Part shown: in pieces, positions 24,972-32,869 of the stretch
Position numbering within the stretch: position 1 is the first letter of the stretch
Layout: each line of letters begins with the position of its first letter
NCBI RefSeq assembly: GCF_000695095.2
Contig: NZ_CP011454.1
Coordinates: 4,526,001 to 4,590,000 of the forward strand
DNA length: 64,000 nucleotides
Direction: 5' to 3'
Source of the DNA: Gemmatimonas phototrophica
GTDB lineage: Bacteria; Gemmatimonadota; Gemmatimonadetes; Gemmatimonadales; Gemmatimonadaceae
Translations under genes and position numbers: made by a program
The notes under the pieces: model-generated
The model's database searches: none
What the model was told of the DNA's origin: nothing
The model's input: only the letters and a program-made list of their open reading frames with translations

Positions 24972-26325
24972 CCTGCAGGTCCCTGATGTGTCGCCGGCGC
25001 TGCTGGCGAAGTACGACATTCCCGGTCCGCGCTACACGAGCTACCCCGCCGTCCCCGACTGGCGGGGGGCCTTCGATGCCGATGCCTGGGCCGGGCACCT
25101 CGGGGTGCTCGGCACCACCGACGCGCCGCTCGCGCTGTACGTCCACCTCCCCTTCTGCGCGTCACGCTGCTTGTACTGTGGCTGCAACGCCACCGTGACC
25201 ACGCGCAGCGAAATTGTCGATCGCTATCTCACACGGCTCTACCGCGAGCTGGAGATGCTCGCGCAGGCTATTGGCAGCGCTCCGCGTGTGGTGGAGATGC
25301 ACTGGGGAGGCGGCACTCCGAACTTCCTCACTGATATGCAGGTGGAACGGTTGTTCAGCCGCCTGCAACAGACGTTCGGCATAGATGCGCGCACGGAATG
25401 CTCGGTGGAAGCAGACCCGCGGCTCGTGACGCGCGACCAGCTGCGCACCTTCCGGCAGTTGGGCTTCTCGCGCATCAGCTACGGCGTGCAGGATGTGGAT
25501 ACAGAAGTGCAGGAGGCCATTGGCCGAGTGCAGCCCGTGGACATGGTGCGCAACTGTGTGGAGATGGCGCGGGAGGAAGGCTTCGCCGGACTCAATCTCG
25601 ATCTCATCTATGGGCTCCCCCAGCAGACGCCCTCCAGCTTTGCCAACTCCATTGAGACGGCGCTTTCGTTCAACCCCGATCGGGTGGCCTGCTTTGGCTA
25701 TGCGCATGTCCCATGGATGAAGTCGCACCAGAAGCGCATTGACGAAAACGCACTCCCACGCGCGTGGGACCGTTTCAGACTCTTCCAGCAGGCCGTGCAG
25801 CGGTTCACCGACGACGGCTATCGCTGGATTGGCATCGATCACTTCGCGCGCCCTGAAGATCCGCTTGCGCTGGCCGCTGACGCCGGGCGCCTGCATCGCA
25901 ACTTCATGGGCTATACCACCCGCAGTGGCGATCATCTGCTGGGCATTGGGACCAGCTCCATCTCCGAAGTGGACGGGTGGTTCGGGCAGAACGCCGCCGA
26001 CCTGGGACCGTGGCAGCGGGATATTGATGCCAACCGGCTGCCACTGTCCCGCGGGCATGTCCTGAGCGACGACGATCGTGCGCGAGGTGCCGCGGTCTCG
26101 CACCTCATGTGCAACGCCGAACTGCCCTTCGACCTGTTCGTGGGCGACATCGATGACTTGGTGGACCGCTACGAGCAGTTCGCCGCCGATGGACTGGTGA
26201 TGTTCGAAACCGACCGGATTACCGTGACGCCGTTGGGTCGGTTCTTCCTTCGCAATCTTGCCTTCCCCCTCGATGCTTATCGTGGAGCCACCGACGGCCC
26301 TCGTCGGTTCTCGCGGGCTGTCTAA
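24961..26325 (+). CDS. hemN: Oxygen-independent coproporphyrinogen III oxidase HemN
   Basis: 454 residues from GTG 24961, preferred because an aggaagagga ribosome site lies just upstream and the length matches E. coli HemN (457); an ATG at 24925 is the alternative. PRYTSYP at residues 23-29 is the HemN-specific signature separating it from HemW. The radical SAM motif is CASRCLYCGC (Cys66, 70, 73, 75), followed by EMHWGGGTPNFL and a C-terminal HemN domain. It decarboxylates coproporphyrinogen III to protoporphyrinogen IX without oxygen, supplying the BchE pathway. Its start overlaps bchE. Confidence 0.95.
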   Translation: MPVDLQVPDVSPALLAKYDIPGPRYTSYPAVPDWRGAFDADAWAGHLGVLGTTDAPLALYVHLPFCASRCLYCGCNATVTTRSEIVDRYLTRLYRELEMLAQAIGSAPRVVEMHWGGGTPNFLTDMQVERLFSRLQQTFGIDARTECSVEADPRLVTRDQLRTFRQLGFSRISYGVQDVDTEVQEAIGRVQPVDMVRNCVEMAREEGFAGLNLDLIYGLPQQTPSSFANSIETALSFNPDRVACFGYAHVPWMKSHQKRIDENALPRAWDRFRLFQQAVQRFTDDGYRWIGIDHFARPEDPLALAADAGRLHRNFMGYTTRSGDHLLGIGTSSISEVDGWFGQNAADLGPWQRDIDANRLPLSRGHVLSDDDRARGAAVSHLMCNAELPFDLFVGDIDDLVDRYEQFAADGLVMFETDRITVTPLGRFFLRNLAFPLDAYRGATDGPRRFSRAV

Positions 26326-26344
26326 TACCGCTGGTCTTGCCGCC

Positions 26345-26944
26345 ATGCGCGCCGTCCAGCCGGCACGCATTGGTCCCAACACCATCATTCAGATCGCGCA
26401 GGTGCTGCGTGACCGGTTTGGCGAGAGCACCGCAGCAACCCTGCTCTTTGAAAGCACCGGCTACGCCATGGGCGCCCTGCCGGCGGCCATGGTGGACGAA
26501 CGTGAGGCGCAGGCGTTCGTCCAGACCGTCATGCGCTCGCTGGGGGAGGATCGTGGAGCACGGGTCCTCCACGAGGCTGGTCATCGCACGGCCACCTATC
26601 TCATGGCCAACCGCATTCCGCATGCAGCGCAGTGGGTCATGAAGCTGCTGCCAAAGCGGGCCGGGCTGGCGGTGCTGCTCAAGGCCATGCAGGCCAACGC
26701 CTGGACCTTTGCCGGCAGTGGCTCCTTTGGCGTGAAGCGCACCCCCAAGGGGGCGGAGCTCACCTTCCATGCCTGCGCCATGTGCCGTGACATGCACAGT
26801 CACGGGCCAGTCTGTGACTTTTATGCTGGCACCTTTGAGCATCTCATCCGCTCACTGGTCTCGCCGCGGGCCACAGTACGCGAGGTGGAGTGCCAGGCAC
26901 TGGGCGCACACTGCTGTCGCTTTGAGGTCCTCGCGATACATTAG
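26345..26944 (+). CDS. bchJ: BchJ-like V4R-domain protein (bacteriochlorophyll biosynthesis)
   Basis: 199 residues from 26345, where the conserved RIGPNTIIQIAQVL begins; an ATG at 26273 would overlap hemN and add 24 residues of no similarity. The C-terminal V4R domain carries Cys/His residues (HACAMCRDMHSHGPVCDFYAG, GAHCCRFE) that bind metal in the family. BchJ was first named 4-vinyl reductase; the current view is that it is an accessory factor for early Mg-porphyrin steps. Its place between hemN and hemJ, 19 bp after hemN, supports a role in porphyrin handling. Confidence 0.82.
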   Translation: MRAVQPARIGPNTIIQIAQVLRDRFGESTAATLLFESTGYAMGALPAAMVDEREAQAFVQTVMRSLGEDRGARVLHEAGHRTATYLMANRIPHAAQWVMKLLPKRAGLAVLLKAMQANAWTFAGSGSFGVKRTPKGAELTFHACAMCRDMHSHGPVCDFYAGTFEHLIRSLVSPRATVREVECQALGAHCCRFEVLAIH

Positions 26945-26949
26945 GCGGC

Positions 26950-27384
26950 ATGGCTGCCTACTATCTCTGGATCAAAGCGTTTCACGTTATCGCTGTCATT
27001 GCCTGGTACGCCGGGCTGTTCTACATCTTCCGTCTGTACGTGTACCACGTGCAGAAGCGCGGTGAACCGTCGGTCACCGCCACACTGGAGGTCATGGAGC
27101 GGCGGCTGCTGCGCGGCATCATGATGCCCGCCATGGTCGTCTCCATCGGCCTTGGCTCGTGGATGGTGTACCTCAATCCGTCGCTGCTGCAGATGCCGTG
27201 GATGCACATGAAGCTCGGCGCCATTGCGCTGCTCCTGGGCTACCACGGCTTCGCGTCGCACACGCGCAAGCGCTTTCTCGCCGGCGACTACTTTTTGAGC
27301 GAAACCGCCTGCCGCTGGATCAACGAAGCGCCCACTGTTCTGCTCTTCTTCATCGTCATTGGTGTCATTGTGCGCAAACCATGA
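26950..27384 (+). CDS. hemJ: Protoporphyrinogen IX oxidase HemJ
   Basis: 144 residues, four transmembrane helices. His12 in WIKAFHVIAVIAWYAGLF, the RLYVYH segment, WMHMKLGAI and the final NEAPTVLLFFIVIGVI are standard for HemJ (TIGR00701), which oxidises protoporphyrinogen IX to protoporphyrin IX in the membrane. It starts five bases after bchJ and overlaps the next gene by four, so it is embedded in the operon. With HemN before it and BchE after Mg insertion, it supplies consecutive early steps. Confidence 0.93.
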   Translation: MAAYYLWIKAFHVIAVIAWYAGLFYIFRLYVYHVQKRGEPSVTATLEVMERRLLRGIMMPAMVVSIGLGSWMVYLNPSLLQMPWMHMKLGAIALLLGYHGFASHTRKRFLAGDYFLSETACRWINEAPTVLLFFIVIGVIVRKP

Positions 27385-27851
27385 CCGCGTTCATTTCGGA
27401 GCAGCACATCGATGGGGTTCTCCAGCAGCTGGGGGGAACCACCGCCCCCGTACGGCGCGCAGGCGTACGCGAGGCCCTCACCTTCTTCGAGCGCTTTATG
27501 CCGGAGAAGAGCGCTGCCAACCGAGTGAGCTACCTCAAGGCCATGGACCTCAGCAAGCCGGTGTCCATGGTCGATTTGCTTCCGGGGGAAATCGTGGTGG
27601 CCTTCCGCCACCATAGTGCGGACTGGGGCGAATTTCACACCCGCGCCGGCAGCGACCCGGGCAAACTCGGCATCACGCTCGACGACCGGCAGTACCGCAA
27701 GTTCGAGGTCGTTCAGCGCTGCGTGGCGCTGCAGTCCACCACATCGGCCTTCATGAGCATGTCCCGTGGCAGCGGCGGTGCGCTGCAACTGGTCATCCCG
27801 CAGGCGTTTCGTTTTTTGCGCGTGACGCAGCGCGGAACCACGACCTGGTGA
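27381..27851 (+). CDS. Unknown protein, last gene of the tetrapyrrole operon
   Basis: 156 residues, soluble, overlapping hemJ by four bases. I do not recognise it with certainty. The segment from about 60 (LLPGEIVVAFRHHSADWGEFHTR, DPGKLGITLDDRQYRKFEV, CVALQSTTS, then GSGGALQLVIP) recalls the C-terminal domain of proteins labelled polymorphic toxin type 46, in which a LGI-R pattern is followed by ALxSTA and GGGTQYxIP. No secretion or trafficking domain is attached. Its function in or beside tetrapyrrole synthesis is unknown; the similarity is from memory and needs a profile search. Confidence 0.6.
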   Translation: MTAFISEQHIDGVLQQLGGTTAPVRRAGVREALTFFERFMPEKSAANRVSYLKAMDLSKPVSMVDLLPGEIVVAFRHHSADWGEFHTRAGSDPGKLGITLDDRQYRKFEVVQRCVALQSTTSAFMSMSRGSGGALQLVIPQAFRFLRVTQRGTTTW

Positions 27852-27868
27852 GTTGTGGTGAGTGGAAA

Positions 27869-28008
27869 TGAACAGATTGCAGGAAGGCATCCGAGGCATC
27901 TAAGGCATCCCCGAGTGTTTAGCCAAACGGCTGAATCACTTCGAGAATTGCTCGAACGTCTTGGATGCCTTGGTTGCCTCGGATGCCTTTGTGTGGTCGG
28001 TTCTCCAC
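27869..28008. repeat. Long intergenic hairpin, aaggcatcc family (copy 2)
   Basis: The left arm (gaaggcatccgaggcatc, about 27882) and right arm (ttggatgccttggttgcc, about 27961, then ggatgcctttgtgtgg) pair around an apex rich in cgaga/ctcg. Same family as 10484-10621. It sits between the convergent operon end and the DUF3108-like gene, and is followed by actgatcagt at 28016-28025, which starts a second repeat running to 28066. Confidence 0.88.
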
Positions 28009-28069
28009 ACCATCCACTGATCAGTTTCGAGTCTTGAGTGAGAACTTCGGGTTGTGAGTTGAACAACCC

Positions 28070-28858
28070 TTACCGCAGTACGCGTACCTGCCGCAGCATC
28101 GTCGTCTCGCCGAGCATCGTTTCTATTTGCAGCACCACGCCGGTCTGCTTGCTCACCCACACCACGGATTCACGGTTGCGGGCGAGGGTGAGAATCACCA
28201 CGTGCGTCTCCTCGCCCTGTACCGTGGTGCTTCCGGTAACCGCCAGGCGATACTCACGCAGCCCGCCGTCCAGGTCGTAGACCGGAAAGCGCACACTGAA
28301 TCCCTTCTCCAGCGGGAGCGCGCGCATGAGCAGCTCCCAGTTGCCGGCGTCAAAGGGCACCACGCGCAGTGTGGTGTCAAAGGGTACCGGCGGCGCATCG
28401 AGCGGAGCGAGTGCGCCTTTGATGCGGGCGCCATTGAATTCCAGCAGTACGCGGCGGTTCTGCTGCAGGGCGCGGCGCACGCGCGGCGCCAGGGTCCGCG
28501 CATCGGTAACGGTGGAATCCACCAGCTGCATGGTACCCCGCTGCAGTTTCAGCACACGGCGCACCACCGGTACGCCATTGATCGTGTCCGCGCGCAACGC
28601 CTCCACCAGACGCCCCACCGGGATCTCGTCGGCGTCGCGAAACATCGTGAGCGCGTAGCGCACCGAATCACCGGTGACAACCAAGGGGCGCAACAGGGTA
28701 TCGCCCGGGAGCAGCAAGCGGGGGAGCACCGATGCTGGCGCCGAAGGCGGTGGAACGACGGTCTGTGCCTGCACGGATCGTGGGGCCCAGAGCAACATCG
28801 CGGCTAGTCCCACATTGCGTAACACCGTCCAGCGGCTTCGTCCCTGCAATCGGTTCAT
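28070..28858 (-). CDS. Secreted protein, possibly DUF3108-like
   Basis: 262 residues with a signal peptide (residues 1-32, ending SVQAQ). The C-terminal half is a beta-rich domain (YRLAVTGSTTVQGEETHVVIL, VVWVSKQTGVVLQIET) reminiscent of DUF3108, a family of periplasmic proteins; similarity is weak. The gene is divergent from the large TonB receptor with 104 bp between starts and could be coregulated with it. Convergent with the tetrapyrrole operon across the repeat at 27869-28066. Confidence 0.6.
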   Translation of the reverse strand: MNRLQGRSRWTVLRNVGLAAMLLWAPRSVQAQTVVPPPSAPASVLPRLLLPGDTLLRPLVVTGDSVRYALTMFRDADEIPVGRLVEALRADTINGVPVVRRVLKLQRGTMQLVDSTVTDARTLAPRVRRALQQNRRVLLEFNGARIKGALAPLDAPPVPFDTTLRVVPFDAGNWELLMRALPLEKGFSVRFPVYDLDGGLREYRLAVTGSTTVQGEETHVVILTLARNRESVVWVSKQTGVVLQIETMLGETTMLRQVRVLR

Positions 28859-28962
28859 GCTGAATGCTCGCGTATTCCCGCAGCCGGTGTCAATCCGCAA
28901 CAGCATGGGAGAAATGCCCGCCATGCTGCAACCATTTTTGCCCAACCAACGTCGTATTCGGC

Positions 28963-31900
28963 ATGTCTCACACCCCAAAACTCTTGCTATACGTCTGCGC
29001 GGCGGTGCGCCACACGACGCGTCGTTATCTCACCTGTGCCGTGCTCCCCGCTGCGATTGCCCTGCTCGGACTTCCACGGCTGCTCTTCGCGCAAACCGCC
29101 GACATCGTACGCGGTCGCGTCATTGACGACTCCGCCCGCGTGGTCGTGGGCGCCGCCGTGAACATCACCCGCGGCCCCGACCGGCTGGTCCTCAGTACCG
29201 TGACCGACTCCACCGGGCGCTACAGTCTGCGCTTCGACCCCGGCACCGGCGACTACCTCGTGCACGTGGCCTTTGCCGGATTCCGACCGGCTCGCCGCCG
29301 CGTAGAGCGCGCCGGCAGTGAGCGCGAACTGGTGGCCGACTTTACCCTCGGCCGCGACCTCACTCTGCTCGCCGCCGTGAAGGTGAAGGCCAGCAAACCC
29401 GAACGGGCCGAGGCGCAGGTGGCCAGCCCCTATGAACGTGAAGTGGGGGCCACCGAACAATACGATCAGGGGGTGGAGGGGCGCGTGAGCCCCAACGCCG
29501 CTGGTAACCTCAGCATGATTGCCGGTACCATGCCGGGCGTGACCATGACGGCCAGTGGCCCCAGCATGCTCGGCGCGAGCCCCAGCTCCAACCTCACCAC
29601 GCTGAACGGCATGGCGCTGCCGGCAGGCGGATTGCCGCGCGCCGCCCGCGCCGATGTACGCGTGAGTGGCGCTACCTTCGACGCCACCCGCGGTGGCTTT
29701 GCCGGCGCCAACATTGACGTGCGGCTCGGGGCCGGTGATCGCAACTACCAGAATCGTCGTGCGTATCTCACGCTCAATGCCCCACAGCTGCAGGCCACCG
29801 ATGCCGTAGGTCGCTCGCTGGGCATTACCAACCAGGGGTTCCGCGCCAGCGTGGGCGCCGACGGCGAGCTCATTCGGCAGGCGCTTACCTATAACACCGC
29901 GCTCGATGTGAGCCGTACCACCAGCGATCCCGCGTCACTGGTTGGCAGCAACGCCGATGCCTTGCTCCGTGCCGGCCTCGCGCCCGACTCCGCCCGGCGT
30001 GCGCAGGATATTGCCGCCAGCGTGGGGCTGCCGTTGACCGGTGCCGGCATTCCCGCGTCGCGCGTGCAGAACAATCTCACCTGGCTGGGCCGTCTGGACG
30101 ATGTGCGTGACACCCTGCGCACCTTCACCCTTACCACCTTTGCCTCGCGCAGCAACGAAGGCGCGCTGGGCTTCGGTCCACTCAGTGCCCCCGGCAACGG
30201 TGGCGAGCAGTCGCAGAACACCATGGGCGCGCAGCTGCTGCAGAGTCGGTACGTTGGCCCCGGCTTTTTCACGCTCATGCAGAACCGGCTCGCGGCCAGC
30301 CGGGTGCGTGATCGCACGACGCCGTATCTGAACATTCCCGGCGCCACCGTGCTGGCACGATCGGCCAGTGATGCGGCCACCAGCGATGTGGTGGCGCTAC
30401 AGCTGGGCGGCAATCCGTTCATGGCGACCGACGACTCGCGGTGGACCGTCGAGGGCGCCAACGAAATGGTCTGGAATGCCGGTGGCCGCAAGCATCGCTT
30501 CAAGACGTCAGCATGGGTGCGTGGCGACGGCCTCACGCAAGAGGGACTCCCCAACGCGCAGGGGTCGTACACGTTCAACTCGCTGGCCGATCTCGCGGCC
30601 AATCGCCCCGCGTCCTATCAGCGCACCATCACGCAGCCCGCGCGGAGTGCCACGTCGTACAACGGCGCGCTGGCGTTCGCGCATCAGTGGAACCCCACCC
30701 GCTACTTCAGCATGCTTTCCGGTGCGCGTGTGGAGGGGAGCATGTTTGGCGAAGCACCGCCGGAGAATGCGGCGCTGGAGCAGGCGTTGGGCGTGGAGAC
30801 CGGTGTCGCTCCACGTCGTCTGCGAGTGTCACCACGGGTAGGCTTTACCTACACCTATTCGCGCTCTCGTGAAAACGGCAACGGGCAGATGAGCACCAAC
30901 ACGGGCTCGTGGTATCGCAACACCATGGGCATCATCAAGGGGGGCATTGGCGAATTCCGCGATCTGTATCGCCCCGGTACACTGGCCGATGCCATGGTGG
31001 GCGCCGGCATCCCCGGCAGTACGCTCGCCCTGTCGTGCGTGGGTGCTACCGTGCCCACCCCCAACTGGAGTGGCTTTGCCGCCGGTTCGGCCCCTATTCC
31101 CAGTAGCTGCGCTGACGGTAACGGCGCGCTGGTAGAGCGCGCGCCGAGTGTGACGCTGGTGGACCCCAGCTTCGATGTCCCGCGCAGCTGGCGTGCCGCA
31201 CTGGGCTGGGCCTCCAGCATGAAGGGGGTCATGCTCAAGGTGGATGGGCTCGCGTCGTACGACCTGTCGCAGCCCAGTACACTCGACGCCAACTTCCGCG
31301 GAGCTACCGTTTTTCGCTTGGCATCGGAGGGTAACCGCCCAGTGTTCATGCAGCCGCTCTCCGTTGATGCCGCCTCCGGCGCCGTATCTCCGCGTGATTC
31401 GCGCATTGCCAGTGACTTTGGGCGGGTGTCACTGCGCACCAGCGATCTGCGCGGCTATGGCAGTCAGCTCACGACCACCATTCAGCCAGAGATCTTCCGG
31501 GGAGCCAAAGGGCCGCCACCGGTGATGTTCTCGGTGGGCTACACCATTCAGCAGGTGCGTCAGCAGTACCGCGGTTTTGACGGCGGCAACTTTGGTGACC
31601 CGCGCGACAAGGAGTGGGCGGCCGGCATGAACGACGCACGCCATGCCTTCGTGATGCAGGCCGGCGTAGGCATCCCCAAGGTGGGCACACTCACCCTGTT
31701 CACGCGCCTGCAGTCTGGGATGCCGTTCACCCCGCTCGTGCGCAGCGACATCAATGGTGACGGTCGCGCCAACGACCGGGCGTACGTGCCCAATGTCGCC
31801 GCCGAATCCAACGCCGCCACGCGCGCACAGATGCAGGCGCTGCTGGCATCAGCACCGGCCAACGTGCGCGACTGTCTGTCCTCGCAAGCCGGTCAGGTGG

Positions 31901-32793
31901 CCAGCCGCATGAGCTGCCGTGGCCCGTGGACACAGCAGATGAATCTCGCGCTGCAGCCCAACATTGGTCGCGTTCGCGGACGCAACGCGCAGGTGAACGT
32001 GGTGTTCGAGAATCCGCTGGCCGGTATCGATCAGATGCTGCACGGTGCCAACGGGCTGCGCGGCTGGGGCTCGCAGGCTCAGCCCGATCCGGTACTGCTC
32101 ATTCCCAACGGCTTTGATGTCAACGCCCAGGCGTTCCGCTACGACGTCAACCCGCGCTTCGGTGATACCCGCGCCTTCCGCACGCTGTCGCGTATTCCCT
32201 TCCGCGTCGTCATTGATGTCCAGATGGACCTGTCGGTGCCGTATGACCTGCAAACGCTGCGTCGTGCCCTCGAACCGGTGAAGTCGCGCGACAGGGACTC
32301 CCGCAAGATCACCTGGGCGCGTCGTGGGGCCGACTCCATTGCCGCACTGTATCTGAGCCGCACCTCCAACCTGCACCGCATGCTGTTGGCCGAGAGCGAT
32401 TCGCTGTTCCTGACCAAGGAGCAGATTGGTCAGCTCCTTGCCGCCGACAGCCTGTATTCGGCCAAGGTACGTGCGCTGTACAAGCCGCTTGCCGAGTTCC
32501 TCGCGGCCCAGGAAGACGGTGTGGCGGGTAAGGCGGCGCTGGACAGCGTGAAGGCCACCACCAAGTTGTACTGGCCGCTCTTCTGGGAGCAGGTGGATGC
32601 CGTGCAACCTATTGTGCAGCCGCAGCAGCGCGAGCTGCTGCCGTTCCTCGTGAGCATCAGCGGCGTGAGCAAGGAACAGCGCAAGAACAGTCAGTGGCAG
32701 TTCGGCTTCCCGGTGCCGCTGGTGCACAACAGGCCGCGCGTGGGTGGTCAGCCGGAGGGGTCGTCGCAGCGGTCCATCAGTGTTGACGGGTAA
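28963..32793 (+). CDS. TonB-dependent outer membrane receptor (Oar-like) with C-terminal helical extension
   Basis: 1276 residues. The signal peptide ends near LLFAQ (residue 44). A carboxypeptidase-regulatory-like domain follows (VRGRVIDDSARVVVGAAV, residues 48-135), then a plug domain (about 165-270) and a long barrel with many aromatic-edged strands. After barrel-like sequence (about residue 1090) comes a helical region of some 140 residues (LTKEQIGQLLAADSLYSAKV, LAEFLAAQED) resembling CpxP/LTXXQ proteins, before a last beta-like end (WQFGFPVPLVHN). The ligand is unknown. The start at 28963 avoids a 33-residue upstream extension without export features. Confidence 0.85.
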   Translation: MSHTPKLLLYVCAAVRHTTRRYLTCAVLPAAIALLGLPRLLFAQTADIVRGRVIDDSARVVVGAAVNITRGPDRLVLSTVTDSTGRYSLRFDPGTGDYLVHVAFAGFRPARRRVERAGSERELVADFTLGRDLTLLAAVKVKASKPERAEAQVASPYEREVGATEQYDQGVEGRVSPNAAGNLSMIAGTMPGVTMTASGPSMLGASPSSNLTTLNGMALPAGGLPRAARADVRVSGATFDATRGGFAGANIDVRLGAGDRNYQNRRAYLTLNAPQLQATDAVGRSLGITNQGFRASVGADGELIRQALTYNTALDVSRTTSDPASLVGSNADALLRAGLAPDSARRAQDIAASVGLPLTGAGIPASRVQNNLTWLGRLDDVRDTLRTFTLTTFASRSNEGALGFGPLSAPGNGGEQSQNTMGAQLLQSRYVGPGFFTLMQNRLAASRVRDRTTPYLNIPGATVLARSASDAATSDVVALQLGGNPFMATDDSRWTVEGANEMVWNAGGRKHRFKTSAWVRGDGLTQEGLPNAQGSYTFNSLADLAANRPASYQRTITQPARSATSYNGALAFAHQWNPTRYFSMLSGARVEGSMFGEAPPENAALEQALGVETGVAPRRLRVSPRVGFTYTYSRSRENGNGQMSTNTGSWYRNTMGIIKGGIGEFRDLYRPGTLADAMVGAGIPGSTLALSCVGATVPTPNWSGFAAGSAPIPSSCADGNGALVERAPSVTLVDPSFDVPRSWRAALGWASSMKGVMLKVDGLASYDLSQPSTLDANFRGATVFRLASEGNRPVFMQPLSVDAASGAVSPRDSRIASDFGRVSLRTSDLRGYGSQLTTTIQPEIFRGAKGPPPVMFSVGYTIQQVRQQYRGFDGGNFGDPRDKEWAAGMNDARHAFVMQAGVGIPKVGTLTLFTRLQSGMPFTPLVRSDINGDGRANDRAYVPNVAAESNAATRAQMQALLASAPANVRDCLSSQAGQVASRMSCRGPWTQQMNLALQPNIGRVRGRNAQVNVVFENPLAGIDQMLHGANGLRGWGSQAQPDPVLLIPNGFDVNAQAFRYDVNPRFGDTRAFRTLSRIPFRVVIDVQMDLSVPYDLQTLRRALEPVKSRDRDSRKITWARRGADSIAALYLSRTSNLHRMLLAESDSLFLTKEQIGQLLAADSLYSAKVRALYKPLAEFLAAQEDGVAGKAALDSVKATTKLYWPLFWEQVDAVQPIVQPQQRELLPFLVSISGVSKEQRKNSQWQFGFPVPLVHNRPRVGGQPEGSSQRSISVDG

Positions 32794-32820
32794 GTGAAAA
32801 ACCCGAGCCCGTTACTCTAG

Positions 32821-32856
32821 CCCACGACCCGGAACTGATCAGTTCCGGGTCGTGGG
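32821..32856. repeat. Perfect 36-bp palindrome
   Basis: The two 18-bp halves are exact complements, from cccacgacccggaactga to its complement, centred on TGATCA. Located between the convergent receptor and plug-protein genes, so it could form a terminator for both. The core ACTGATCAGT also appears at 28016-28025 and 34371-34380. Confidence 0.95.
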
Positions 32857-32869
32857 TCGTGCGTTGTCG

